Source of the DNA: Annulohypoxylon bovei var. microspora
Lineage: Eukaryota; Ascomycota; Sordariomycetes; Xylariales; Hypoxylaceae
Length of the DNA: 64,000 nucleotides
NCBI GenBank assembly: GCA_022836615.1
Contig: MU405214.1
Location: forward strand, 248,001 to 312,000
Direction of reading: 5' to 3'
Part shown: positions 25,416 to 36,238 of the stretch, in pieces
Position numbering within the stretch: the first letter of the stretch is position 1
Layout of the letters: the number at the start of each line of letters is the position of its first letter
Made by a program: the position numbers and the translations under genes
The notes under the pieces: model-generated
Seen by the model: only the letters and a program-made list of their open reading frames with translations
Database searches by the model: none
What the model was told of the DNA's origin: nothing

Positions 25416-25690
25416 GGCGCTGCTGTTGTCCACGTCCAGTCTACGGATGAGGGCACGAATGCAGCCCGGGTTGAGTCTCGTCTAGTCGGAAACCCCTCGA
25501 AATCTCTCCCCGTATGCGTTGGTTGTATGGTCACGATGACATATAATGTCTGGGGTAACGTGGGCCTAGTTAATAGCGCCTAGGGCATCGTACACGATAT
25601 ATCTTGGGTCGCTGGTTCTGACGTCCTTAACGATCCATTTTGAGTTACCATGGTCGCCAGGGACAATTATTCTGGCGTTCTCCCCCTTAT
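25416..25690 (+). pseudogene. Relic of a Pif1-type helicase C-terminal domain
   Basis: Reading the frame that contains 25581 gives VCVGCMVTMTYNVWGNVGLVNSA, then a stop, then GIVHDISW. This matches the Pif1 helicase stretch with pattern G-x-x-V-x-x-T-x-N-x-W-x-x-x-G-L-V-N-x-A-x-G-x-V-x-D-I-x-W. In-frame stops TAG at 25581-25583 and TGA at 25641-25643 break it, and no helicase motifs I-III are found upstream. In fungi such fragments usually derive from Helitron RepHel proteins or expanded Pif1-like families. The origin is inferred; the motif match is seen directly. No Helitron termini were identified. Confidence 0.6.
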
Positions 25691-26036
25691 TCATTCTGAC
25701 GACGAGCTTCGCGATCTATCGCGGTAAATTGGTGGTTCCAATAGAGCATACCCACCGCGCATGACGGTCGGAGTGGCCGAACAGGAATCGCGTTTATCGA
25801 TTCGTCACATTCGTCGCCGTTAACCATGGCGAAGCGAATATATCCGCCAGAGACAAATTCTACTATCGCCGCTAAGATCTCCAATGTGAGAAATACGCCG
25901 CAATGCCACCGATTGAGCAGCAATTGTTGACGAGCAACACGATCTTCGTCGAGATTGATCGAAATAATGTTACCCGTCGCCGGCGTGCAAACGGAAGTCA
26001 TCAACCAAGCCAATGGACGTGAACGAGGGTGGCCGT

Positions 26037-26084
26037 GTTTTTCTTTTCTTTTCTTTTCTTTTCTTTTTCTTTTTTTCCTTTTTA
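26037..26084 (+). repeat. (CTTTT)n pyrimidine tract
   Basis: About five CTTTT units grading into T-rich sequence, intergenic. Confidence 0.8.
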
Positions 26085-27133
26085 GGTGCTCGCTCAGAAA
26101 TGTGGTTTTTACTACCGACAGACTTGCCGTAGTTTTGAAGGTGATTTTACTCGAGGCTATGGATTCCCCTTGGTGGACTGATTTCCCCATCCCAAGTTCA
26201 TGGACTTGTGATAAAGAGTTAATATATCTAGTTGTTCTCAATAATAAGAGTACGAGTGTTTACCATCCACGGATTTCGAGGAATATTGAAGCTGTTTGTG
26301 AGTCGAAATGATCTTGAAGTGTTGGCACCGCGAGGGCTAAGGCTATGGTGAACTAAAAGGCTTTTTCTATACGACTTGAAGAGACTTAATAGTATGAGAT
26401 ATGTCCTTCGTTGATCTTGAAATTAGGATATAATATGAAGGCCTACACAGATGTAGATACTATGTAGGATAAAAGAGGGCCGGGAGAGGAGAGGGCATCG
26501 TCCAGAAAAGTGGCTCTCGCTACATGCATACGGAGATGTGGATACAGACGAGTGGGACTCTCATTATTTCCGTTTCTTGATCTAATCGTATGCTGATGAT
26601 CGTGGTGAGAGGATGGGTTAAAATCGCATTTCCATGGTTCTCGTTTTAGCTTAAATACCTACTCACATTTTGGTGGTACCGCTCATGTGTCTCCTAAGTA
26701 TAACGGTAGCCAGAACAAGACTTTGCGATCTGTGAGTTGTGGAACAGTCTTTCTTGAATTTCAGTGTCATCTCCTAAATTGACAAATACCGCTCATCAAA
26801 CGATATCCATTAGATGCGTCACTGTGTGAAGCCAGGTGGCGTCTGCATGAGGCAAATATCATCGAACTTGTGGTATATTTCCCAGATAAGCAAGCATGTG
26901 CATGTGGTTCATTAGCCGGCCATTTGTTAAAGGCTTGAATCTTCTTGCTTGGCATCGTGGACACCTATGTAGTCATACGTGTGGGAGAAGGAGATAAGTG
27001 GCTGGTAAGAAGCGATCGTACGATGTCGTTGACTAACTGAGGATTCATAAAATTGCAAACACCAGACTTTAAGCAATATACATGGAAGTGATTAATAGGG
27101 GCACATCCGACGATTACGTACCTAACCTAGCGA

Positions 27134-27180
27134 GCTCCGAAATGGGTACCGACCCATAACGGCGCTCCGAACCGGGTCCC
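27134..27180 (+). promoter_or_regulatory. Paired direct repeat with CCG-N3-CGG core upstream of the transporter
   Basis: GCTCCGAAATGGGTACC (27134-27150) and GCTCCGAACCGGGTCCC (27164-27180) are related 17-mers exactly 30 bp apart. The second contains CCGAACCGG, an inverted CCG/CGG pair of the type bound by Zn2Cys6 factors. It lies about 300 bp before the MFS start codon. The function is inferred from position and motif class. Confidence 0.35.
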
Positions 27181-27481
27181 ATAGTCTCAAGGTTGTTCAG
27201 CCAATGAACGCCGCCAGGGGCATGTGGGATGTGGGATACTAACCAACGCTATGGGTTTAAAAAAAATTCTGGCGCTCGCGCCTTCATAGCTTTATAGCCG
27301 TGATTAATAGAAAGCAAACCTTAGAACTCTCACAACCAACAGTTGAGGATTGTCAGTGTGCGAGGGAGCTCGAGCGCGGAGTTAACCAGCTATTTGAATG
27401 TTGCCCCGGACGCTTTGGTTGCGTTGCGGGAGGAAAGAAAACACTCAGGTATATCCAGGTACTTGATATCTGTAGAAAGCG

Positions 27482-29426
27482 ATGGCGGCGCCACAGGAGC
27501 AGCCCCATGAGATCGCCAAGGTCTCTCTCGATCGAGCGAGAATCGGAGATGATACTGATTTTACGCCACAAAGCGCAAGTCTGAAAGAGGATGTACCGAC
27601 TACGAATGGTCATGAAGAAGATGGCCTCTCAAGGCTACAGAGAATTAAGACGCATTTTGGGGATCGGCCAGAATGCTTCAAGAACACATTCCAGGAGGTC
27701 TCCTTCGTCTTCCAGGCCACCGTCGCAACCGCCACGACCTCGTTCCTGACTGGTGTTGCCTTGATCATTACCGTTCCCGTCTCCAAAGATTTGGGCATGA
27801 CCCAGGGTGAGATAGCATGGATCAGCGCGTCGACAAGGTACCTATGGATAGTTCATATTATCAAACTCCTATCCCGCGATGCTAACACATAATCCTAGTC
27901 TTGTTGCCGGAGCCCTTCAGCTCGCCCTGGGCCAACTTGCAGATCTACTGGGCCGAAAAGCCATGTTCATCACCGGCATGGCGTCGTTTAGTGCATTTGT
28001 GCTGCTGGTTGCTTTCTCGCAGAATCCCTTCTGGATGCTGATCGTCTGCGGTATACTAGGCGCATGCAGTGCGATGGTGGTGCCACCTGCGATAGGGATC
28101 CTAGGAGCTGCGTACACGACCCCTTCGAAACGGAAGAACATGGCCTTCTCGGCATTCAGCGCCGGTAATCCTTTGGGGTTTGTCTTCGGCACCATTCTGT
28201 GCGGTATCGCAACACAGCTCTCTAGTTGGCGAGCGGCGTTCATCATGCTCTGTATTATCTGGGCAATCCTCACAGTTCACGCGGTCTGGGCTGTGCCGAA
28301 CGTGGAAAACTTCGACCGAGCTCCTTTGAGACAACGAATTGGCACATTAAAACAATTCGACTACGTCGGAACTGTCTTGACCATTTTCGGAACCGGCATG
28401 TTTACCGCGGGTTTAACGTAAGGACTCTCCCTAATTTCCTAGTTGTGAGTATTTAGTATATACTAACATAATTAGTCTCGGCCCTGAAGATGGCTGGACA
28501 AGCGCGCATGTGATTGCCCTAATAGTCGTTGGTATTGTGTTGCTAGTTATTTTTGTGGTTTGGGAGAGGATCTTCCCTACCCCTTTGATGCCTCCGCATA
28601 TATGGAAGGATCGGAATTTCAGTCTTGTAAGTTCTAGACTTGATACACGCATTGTCGCGGTGCTAACGATATTAGATCATTGGCGTTATTCTTCTAGGCA
28701 TGATGAGCTTTACATCCAGTGGCTTCTGGACGGCCTTTTTCTTGCAAGAAATCAAGCAATATTCGACCCTCATGGTTGCGGTGCATCTCCTCCCAATGGC
28801 CGTTGCGGGACTGATCTGGAATATCATTGCTGGTCGAATATTGCATACAGTTAACAATACCCTCATTATGATTGTTGGAGCTGTATGTTATCTTGGTGCT
28901 AGCTTATTGTTTTCCTTCATGACACCCGAAAGTAATTACTGGGCTTTCATGTTCCCGGCGTTGGTTTTGAACGTCGCTGGAGCAGATTTCCAGTTCAATG
29001 TGGCAAATGTGAGTACAATTTTTTGTAATCTTGTGTTAAGAGATTTCATCTAACTTTTGTTAGATGTATGTGATGCAGTCGTTACCTAAGCATCAGCAGT
29101 CCTTAGCAGGCGGTATCTTCAACGTGGTCATCAGGCTGTCCAACGCTGCCGTCATGGGAATTTCGACGGCGGTATTCAGTTCCGTAGAACTGACGCCAGA
29201 AGGCATGGCTGATCCGATGCTTAAATTCACGAGAACTTTCCAGGTATCAGTAGCACTCGCCGGAGCGGGCGTATTGTTGGCTCCTTTTATTCGACTAGGT
29301 ACGCAGGGGAACCATCCCAAAGAAGATACGAAAGAGGGCGAGGAGAAGAACGAATCTGGCAAGACGACAGAAGTAGCTACCAGCACAGGCGAAAGCGAAA
29401 CGGAAGAGAAGAAGAAAGAGGAATAA
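27482..29426 (+). CDS. MFS drug/metabolite transporter (Atr1-like, DHA family)
   Basis: A plasma-membrane major facilitator, probably a proton-driven exporter of drugs or small metabolites. Five exons: 27482-27837, 27899-28417, 28476-28626, 28676-29008 and 29064-29426. They sum to 1722 nt, giving 573 aa. A hydrophilic N-terminus of ~75 residues precedes the membrane helices; loop 2-3 carries motif A (GQLADLLGRK). The motif C region (PPAIGILGA) and a long central linker before the second half are visible. The last ~45 residues are charged (Lys/Glu). Best resemblance is to the aminotriazole-resistance/boron-exporter type (Atr1); substrate cannot be told from sequence. It ends 87 bp from the convergent flavin-reductase-like gene. 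No biosynthetic cluster surrounds it. Confidence 0.9.
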
Positions 29427-29513
29427 ATTATTACAATTAAAAAGCCGGGTCGTCGTTACGAATCCAGGTAGTCGGTACTATAAAACCGTTAGGCGTAGTA
29501 ATGAAATAATTAT

Positions 29514-30236
29514 TCAGTCTTGGAATTCCTGCCATTTGACCATCCTATCCTTCAAATCTAGAACTTCTCCATCGACAACGAATGTTCCATTACCGCAATG
29601 ATGGAACATCTTCCCGCCCTCGCCGGGTTTCTTGTTCGGGTTGATCCACGCCTTGACCGGTTTTAGAACCCACATCGAGTATTTGCTGACCATCTTGGTG
29701 TCCTCGACGACACATTCGATATTCGCGATAACATCATCGCCGCCCACTAGAGGCGCCCTGACCTTCGCGGCCGGGAGCGCGTCTAACCCAAAGCGTTGCC
29801 ATTTGCCACCAGCCTCCTCGACCTCATCGTCGTCCGCGGAACAATTCCCTATATCGACGACCGTGCTAGCCATCTCGACGGATGGCACGGCTAAAACGCA
29901 CTCGCGCCGCTTCTTGAGGGTCGCGAATGAAGCATCCCACGGCCCGAGACTGATGCCAATCAGAGGTGGCGACTCGTGCTGCATCACCATGTGGAAACCT
30001 ATGGTCATGACGTTGTGCGTCGAGTCGGCTAGCGACCCTGTTGTGACTAGTAGCACGGGACCAGGCTCAATGAGACGGTATACTTTAGATGGCGGGTATG
30101 GCTCGAAGTTATTGTGTTGTTTGCTATTTTGCGACTGAGAGGACACTTCCTCTTCCCCGCTAGCCTTTTGCTGTTTGGAGGACGAGGCGGGGGAGGCTTC
30201 GGCCTGTTCCTCTCTGCTTTTGCGCTTTCTTCCCAT
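29514..30236 (-). CDS. Flavin reductase-like, FMN-binding split-barrel protein
   Basis: A single-exon, 240-aa protein of the flavin-reductase-like (split barrel) family, which binds FMN and includes flavin reductases and flavoprotein oxygenases. Residues 1-45 are charged and disordered, with an NLS-like GRKRKSREE start. The fold follows from PSKVYRLIEPGPVLLVTTG through MTIGFHMVMQHESPPLIGISLG and CVLAVPSVEMASTV, the usual FMN-contact segments. It ends with an HHCGNGTFVVDGEVLDL stretch. The frame stays open upstream to 30494, but that 86-residue extension looks like leader; the ATG at 30236 begins the family-like protein. Convergent with the MFS gene. The specific substrate is unknown. Confidence 0.85.
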   Translation of the reverse strand: MGRKRKSREEQAEASPASSSKQQKASGEEEVSSQSQNSKQHNNFEPYPPSKVYRLIEPGPVLLVTTGSLADSTHNVMTIGFHMVMQHESPPLIGISLGPWDASFATLKKRRECVLAVPSVEMASTVVDIGNCSADDDEVEEAGGKWQRFGLDALPAAKVRAPLVGGDDVIANIECVVEDTKMVSKYSMWVLKPVKAWINPNKKPGEGGKMFHHCGNGTFVVDGEVLDLKDRMVKWQEFQD

Positions 30237-31259
30237 GGCGAATGAGTTTAGTGAGTAGGCATTTATATAGGTGTAATTAGGAAGATGGGGTTTCTTGGAC
30301 CTGTTCTTAGGATTATATGTATCTCTTAGAATCGGGGATTGTATTCGGCGAATTGGATTGCGACGTTGAATCCGATGATCTGATATAACGTCCGCCCTCT
30401 TAAGTCCGATGAAGGGTGGTCCGTTCATCACGCCCTTCCATGACCGACATACTCGACCGAGTTCGGACACAAGAGTCTTTGTCGCGTTTGACATACTTCT
30501 TTAGCGAGTTCCATTACCCCGTAATATAACGATAACCCTTACTTATCTAAGGTATAGGAAGTTAACCTTGGAAGTTCTAAAAGGGTTGTGTATTAGATCC
30601 TGGAGCACTAGCATATTGTAAATGCAACTCAGATGAAGAATCGTGGCCGTATGACTCAGACTATACCGCCATGCTACGCATGTACTATGAAGCTGATACT
30701 CAGACTAAGATCACCTAGGTACCCAACAACCCCAGGTTACAACTTTTCTCATTCTAATTCTCCTTCTCATTGAATACGTCTCCTTCTATTAGTTGCAACA
30801 TAGTCTATCACATCATTAGTATTAAATACTTGTCGCGCAGTTAGTTGCTAATCATGTCATCTAAACATGCTTGGAAGATAGAGGTCAGCTTATATCGGAC
30901 ATCCTAACTTCTAGTGCAGTTCATTTGGGCTTGTCTCATCTCGATCGCTATACTCACCTGTATTTTTTTGCACTGAGAATAAACACTAATGTACTGAGTT
31001 TCGAATAGCTCATCCCTTGGGACCCCTCGAGCCCTGAGCATGTGCAAAGAATGTATGACCAGCGCGTCGCCTGTGGGTGGAGGGCTAGTGAAGTGCCCGA
31101 GGTGAGGATGTCTCTGGAGCCCCCTTTTTGCTTTTCATATTTCAAAGAACCATCTTGCTCTTCGGGAACTATGAAATGAGAGTGTCACACCAATCTGAGG
31201 TGGCACAACGGCAACCAAGGCTTTCCTCAAATGGCAATTCCTAACTCTCTGTGGTACAG
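30237..31259. other. Intergenic region
   Basis: Shared 5' region of the flavin-reductase-like gene and the GNAT gene. The missing first exon(s) of the GNAT gene should lie in its right part, but I could not place them. Confidence 0.45.
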
Positions 31260-32205
31260 TGGGTAGATGCTGCAAAGAAAGGTGAAAAGACACTCTATTG
31301 GGCTGTGAGTTTTGTAATCATACCCTGATTTGCTGGTAGATGATAACCTGGGGAATAGGTGTTTTCGGATACAGTCCCGGACAGGGAGGCGCTTATTAAG
31401 AAGCACATCGAAGCTTATCCGAAGGTATATATGGTGTAGCCACTTGACCACGTATTGGATAAGCTAATGATTTGCAAAAAGGAGTCGACCCCATTGAGGG
31501 AGACGGCAGCAGAAATTCGGCTTGTTCCGCGGCAGCCAACTATGGCAGAATTCACTCCCATTGGCCACGTTGCCGTCGCTATTCATGAACCTGAGGAGGA
31601 TGTGAAGCTGGGTCTTCCACCTACCGGAGCAGTCTGGATCCATGGGCTCTACATATCGCGTGCTCTGCATGGAGGTGGATTTGGTGCCGGAACCATGTCT
31701 AAAATCGAGACATTAGCCACACAAAGCCCGATGAATGCAAAAATAATGGCATTGGACACCTTATCAAAGGCTATGCAGACCGACCCCGAGAAAAGAGAAC
31801 TCATGTATGGAGAAGGGGGTATTCCTGCACCAAGTGTAAGATGTGACAGCCCTGCTCATGGTTGTAACGATGCTAAATACCGTCGACACACATAGGTTAC
31901 CAACGAAGATTGGTATGTTCGTCTAGGGTATGAGGTGTTTAAACGAGAAGACAATGTGTTTGTGTCGCTCGTGAAGGGTGGTGTGAGCCTGCCAAGTAAG
32001 TATATCTCGAAGTTGTATAGGGTCGTTTATTCCTACTTCAAAACGTGTACTGCCGCCCCTCCTTTCAACCTAACCGAGAGCCAGAGGACTCATGGACCAG
32101 GTTTAACAACTCATAATTGCGACTTAGTCTTTCCATACCAGGTAACAACCACTAACGCCGAGTGCTATAGTAAACCTTGTGTATATGAGAAAGCTAGTCG
32201 CCTAA
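31260..32205 (+). CDS. GNAT-family N-acetyltransferase (5' end unresolved)
   Basis: A probable acetyl-CoA-dependent N-acetyltransferase of a fungus-specific GNAT subfamily. Modelled exons are 31260-31304, 31359-31424, 31482-31835, 31896-31995 and 32171-32205, all phase-consistent (600 nt, 199 residues). They contain the core beta-strand/acetyl-CoA region around VWIHGLYISRALHGGGFGAGTM, where the Gly-rich loop replaces the usual Q/RxxGxG/A, and the terminal NEDWYVRLGYEVF segment typical of GNAT ends. The last exon encodes only VYMRKLVA and a few residues; its acceptor has a good CTAAC branch site. The first exon modelled opens without ATG, so one or more upstream exons of perhaps 20-40 codons are missing. 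The small 5' exons are less certain than the 354-bp exon. Confidence 0.65.
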
Positions 32206-33291
32206 GTGAAGGATGTCAGGGGCTTCATAGAAGTTTAGAAGCTTTGGATGGAATTATGTCTCCTCATCCTGGCCTCAATATAGCCTCATAATAGATCGAT
32301 TGGATTTTGACCGCGGAAATTGAAATGGTGTGACTCCACCACGTCCGCTATCTCTTCTCCGTACTCGCATGGCATCTACATAGAAGAGGAGCAGTAGGTG
32401 TGGGGAGCTCGGCGCAATGAAGAGCAATAGGAGGTTCTCAAGAAGCAACCTGTAGACCTATGTTCTGCAAATGCAAAGGTCTTGGATAAGAGATATACGT
32501 GCTGCCCAACAGCTACGACGACTTAGACGCGAGCTAGGTAGTATTGCATCGGGAAGAATCGTTCAATTTGTTCGTTTTGAACAAGTAGATAGACGCTTCG
32601 TGATATCTGAATGGTCGAACAACACATGATGGCGGGAAGGTCATGCAAGAACAAGTCATCTAGCGCATCTGACGCATCTGAAGGAAAGAGGACGAGGTGA
32701 GGCGACCTGTTAGACGAAGGTCGTGGGGGTTGCCAAGTTGCCAAGTTGGTCGGTGGTCGGGGTTTTAAAAAAGAAGAACTAAAGAATCCGGGGGTGATCC
32801 GTGCTCTAAATGTTGACCCATTATTATATCCGCTAAACCTGGCTGGTCCCACTCAACCTATTAAACTCGGCAGGTACTGGTTATTGGAGACGCGACTTAA
32901 ACCTTGGGAAAGTCCACTGTCCACTGGGACGACGTGCAGGAAGTGCAGGAACGAGTTGTCGCGAGGCTTCTTGTCATTCCCAATTCCCCCACCAGTCGAC
33001 TAACTTTACTCATTTCACTTTCTCAACTATTGGACTATCGTCAGCCACTCTGCATCCAGACCTTTTCATATCTCGACAGTGATCATTGCGACCTAACCTT
33101 CTCGTCGCATTGGGCGTAATATGGCGGCATAATACATAATAATACGGCTTTATCTTTCTTGTCCTCTCGTCCACCCATTTTCACTACCATCCGTGGTCGA
33201 ACACGTCGAGATTGGACCACGCCAATATCGCAACAATAGAAACGCGTAAAGGCTATAGTCAAAGCTTACGCAAAGTAAACAAATCCTGCTT
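32206..33291. other. Intergenic region
   Basis: No coding or RNA feature recognised; the right part is the upstream region of the ECM11-domain gene. Confidence 0.5.
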
Positions 33292-34998
33292 ATGTGTCTT
33301 TCCTTCCGGACCATCGCAAAGTCTACCCACGTTCAGATGCCGCCTACACAGTTCCTGAAGCATTCCAAGACCAAAATGCAGGCTTGGGTAACGAGCAACG
33401 GGCTCAATGGTGGACAGCCTACTCCCACCGCCTCCGGTCCAGGACATGACGGTCAGGGTCAGGGTCAGGGCCAGAGCCATCTTCCCCAGCGCCACGTCTA
33501 TTTACCTCAACCAGCACCTCCAGCAGCCCAGCCGATCCAGACGACCCAGCCGACCCAGACGATACAACAAACAACACAAAACTCGCCCCCACGATCACGC
33601 GCCCCCATAGTCAACGCAAATTCTAACAGAGCTGCCGCCGCCGCCGCAATCCGGCTACCCGTTCCGGCCGGTCGTACTAGTCATGCCCGAGATACGTCAC
33701 TTAATATGTCACGAGCAAGGGGTGTTACTTCCGAGCCCATTCAATCTTCTTCGAGGAGGCCAGCACCGTTTTGGGAAGGGTCAACCGTTGATGGTTCTTT
33801 GTTTAGCGACAGCGGTAGCAACCCTGACGCGAACGCGAACGCCGCCGCCGCGTCTATGTATCGATTTCGTATGCCTACTTACCAACAGAGAGGAGACACC
33901 CCACAACCTCGCCCTATCGTAAAGGAGGAGAACAACATACCGGATCAACATGCCCCATTTATCATAGGAGCGAACGGCTTGATAGACGTAGTAGGTGGCC
34001 CTCTTACTAGGAGCGCTTCAACACCAGATGCTAGGAATTACCGTGGCGGTCTGAAGGGAAGAATTACCTCTCCCGAACCTGAACCTGAACCTGAACAAGA
34101 GTCGGAGGATAGTCCATATCAGAGCCCAGAGAAGACGCCTTCTGCCAAGCGGCTCCATCACCCGAAGGCCCTAACTTTACGTACTAACCGCCGCGGTTCC
34201 TTTTCAGAAAGAGCCGCTTATCCTCAAGTAGAGAACGTCGTGTCCTCGCCACCACGTCAGTCCTACCAAGTTCCTAGTAATGACTTGGACGAAGTGCAAT
34301 CGGAAAACTTTACGAGAGTGACACAACAACACGACCCTCGCTCAACTATCTTTGCCGACACTGACACTCCTATGGTTAGCCATCACGACGAATCAGAGAC
34401 TGAGAGTGTTGTCGAGCCGCCACCTCCACCGAAGCCCGTCACAAAACCCAAGCTTCATATAAGTAGACAACTTTTCACCGCTGGAAGTAGTAAGGCTCGA
34501 GCAGGACTAAGTGAAAGCGCGATGCCTCGCCCATCGACAGACAAGCGTCCCTCTAATTCAAAGAAGCGTCAACATGAAACAGACTATGATGATGGCGCTC
34601 TAGCAGCGATGGACTATGCAGAACTAAAAAAGGAGGCATTCGATTTTGACCCAGCCCAAGCGGAGGCACAGTCAGTGATAGGGCCACCTCGAGGCACCCT
34701 ACCAGAGAAACTCGATATCTTCCTAGACAAAGACCAGCCAAGCCAATCAGAATTCTTCTCCAAAATGACCATTAATGACTGGGAGGCCTCTGGCGACTGG
34801 TTCTTGGATAGATTTGGGGACGTCATGCATCGGCTTAGGGAGGCCCGTCAAATGAAGAGAGCTGTGATTGAGGACTTTGAGAATGAAATCGCCCAGCGAG
34901 GTGAGGCCGTTAGGAATAAAATCCAAGGGATCGACTATACTCTCTCCGAACTTAAAAGCGAGGGTGAAGGCATGATGATAGGAAAGGAATTCGATTGA
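33292..34998 (+). CDS. ECM11: ECM11-domain protein
   Basis: The C-terminal ~138 residues (about 431-568) match the fungal 'extracellular mutant protein 11' domain, with LPEKLDIFLDKD, EFFSKMTINDWEASGDWFLDRF and a final coiled-coil-like helix (REARQMKRAVIEDFENEI). In budding yeast, Ecm11 works with Gmc2 in assembling the synaptonemal complex. Filamentous-fungal members share only this domain, so a meiotic role is inference. The first ~430 residues are disordered: Gln/Pro/Ala-rich, with GQGQGQ from GGTCAG repeats near 33453-33475. The gene is intronless. Start codons at 33292, 33337 or 33376 are all possible; none is favoured by homology I can see. Confidence 0.82.
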   Translation: MCLSFRTIAKSTHVQMPPTQFLKHSKTKMQAWVTSNGLNGGQPTPTASGPGHDGQGQGQGQSHLPQRHVYLPQPAPPAAQPIQTTQPTQTIQQTTQNSPPRSRAPIVNANSNRAAAAAAIRLPVPAGRTSHARDTSLNMSRARGVTSEPIQSSSRRPAPFWEGSTVDGSLFSDSGSNPDANANAAAASMYRFRMPTYQQRGDTPQPRPIVKEENNIPDQHAPFIIGANGLIDVVGGPLTRSASTPDARNYRGGLKGRITSPEPEPEPEQESEDSPYQSPEKTPSAKRLHHPKALTLRTNRRGSFSERAAYPQVENVVSSPPRQSYQVPSNDLDEVQSENFTRVTQQHDPRSTIFADTDTPMVSHHDESETESVVEPPPPPKPVTKPKLHISRQLFTAGSSKARAGLSESAMPRPSTDKRPSNSKKRQHETDYDDGALAAMDYAELKKEAFDFDPAQAEAQSVIGPPRGTLPEKLDIFLDKDQPSQSEFFSKMTINDWEASGDWFLDRFGDVMHRLREARQMKRAVIEDFENEIAQRGEAVRNKIQGIDYTLSELKSEGEGMMIGKEFD

Positions 34999-35278
34999 GA
35001 TGGATGAGCTGGAAAGCAGTATATTAATCACGAGTTCGTAAGGTTGCTGTGGTCGGCGGATTATTATGAACTCGGATTTCAAAGGGGCTTCCGAGAAGGG
35101 TTATGAGTGTGTATTAGCTTGGACGATCGGGTTTGCTATCATTGCTTTACACTAGCTGGCGCTATGGTGCTTACTCGTTCAAGACAGCCTCTGTGCTAGG
35201 TGAAGAACAATGTCGTCGGAATTATTAGGTATGCATCATGGGAGGTTACTTGGTAAGATACCCACTTGCTCACATGTA

Positions 35279-36238
35279 TCAAATGATAACTGTCTGCTTG
35301 ACCTTTCTGTCTTTACCGACAATCAATCTCAACTGACGTCCCGGTTTGTCCAAGAATAGCCCATTTCTCAACCTGTCGGAGAAGAGCTCGTACGCGGGAT
35401 AATAAGCATCGACAAACTTGACGACTTGGTCGTCTGTCATACCTGTACCTCTTTGTTTCCGCAGCATTGCTTCTTGCTCTAACCTCCAATCGTATACCCA
35501 CTCGGTATCTTCAGCATCGATATGGATGAATGCATCAAACGTGTCCGTGATGACGTCGTAGTCTCCAAGACGCTCGTTGACGAAGTTCAGGTGTTCTAGA
35601 GTATGTTTGTTCAGTGTTCGGCTTGACGCATTCCACTTGAGCGACACTTCGGCTTGGTCCAACCGTCGAAAGCCGACACACCAACCTTCAAAGATGACTA
35701 CCTGGATTTTGGGTTGGCCGGGGCCGTTGACCTCTTCCCATTGCGACTCTGGGACTCTATCACCTTTACCCGAATATGCCGACTTATCATATTGGGGAAC
35801 CCTGGCTGGCTGCCCCTCACACAATGCTGTGAAGAAGTCTCGAGCTAGATTCATGTCATGGGTGCCTACATAACTATAATGTTAGGAATCAACGAAAGGA
35901 AATGATCTTTGGTTTGTGACTATGATTTAAACATCCGTACCTGGCTCTCCTCGAACTTGGACTAAGAGATTGTTTGGGTGAGACTCTGCAAGTGCCTTCT
36001 GATCCTCGTGCCGTAGATAGAAATCATCAATGCTGCAAACTAGTGGTCGCAAACCCTCGCCATCTTGCAGCTTCAAGGCAAGGGCTGTTACAAGAGTTGT
36101 CTTTCCGGCACCTTGCACGCCATTAAGTCCGATGATGAAGGGTTTGGAAGGGTTTGAGGTACTGTATTTTTTATACTGTTCGAGGATGAAGGGTATGCAT
36201 ATAGGACTTTTATCGTCGATTATCTCCATTGTAGACAT
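35279..36238 (-). CDS. TDA10: P-loop kinase of the Tda10 / D-glycerate 3-kinase type
   Basis: An ATP-binding small-molecule kinase related to yeast Tda10 and plant D-glycerate 3-kinase. Exons 36238-35941 and 35865-35279 sum to 885 nt, giving 294 aa, the normal family length. Walker A is GVQGAGKTT at residues 40-48. SIDDFYLRHED is the Asp-rich kinase motif; the intron falls just before the conserved GTHDM. VIFEGWCVGF is the Walker B-type strand, and the C-terminus has the AYYPAYELF segment. It converges on the ECM11-domain gene with a 280-bp gap. The physiological substrate of the fungal enzyme is not established. Confidence 0.92.

Larger units (their letters stand above)
25012..27481. other. 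Intergenic region containing the helicase relic and the transporter promoter
   Basis: Apart from the Pif1 relic, the pyrimidine repeat at 26037-26084 and the paired CCG/CGG sites near 27134-27180, I see no feature. A 184-codon minus-strand frame at 25687-26241 has no recognisable domain, overlaps the repeat and was not accepted. Confidence 0.45.

Noticed and set aside
25687..26241. 184-codon minus-strand frame
   Set aside because: No recognisable domain, runs through the CTTTT repeat as Lys/Arg-rich junk and overlaps the region after the helicase relic.
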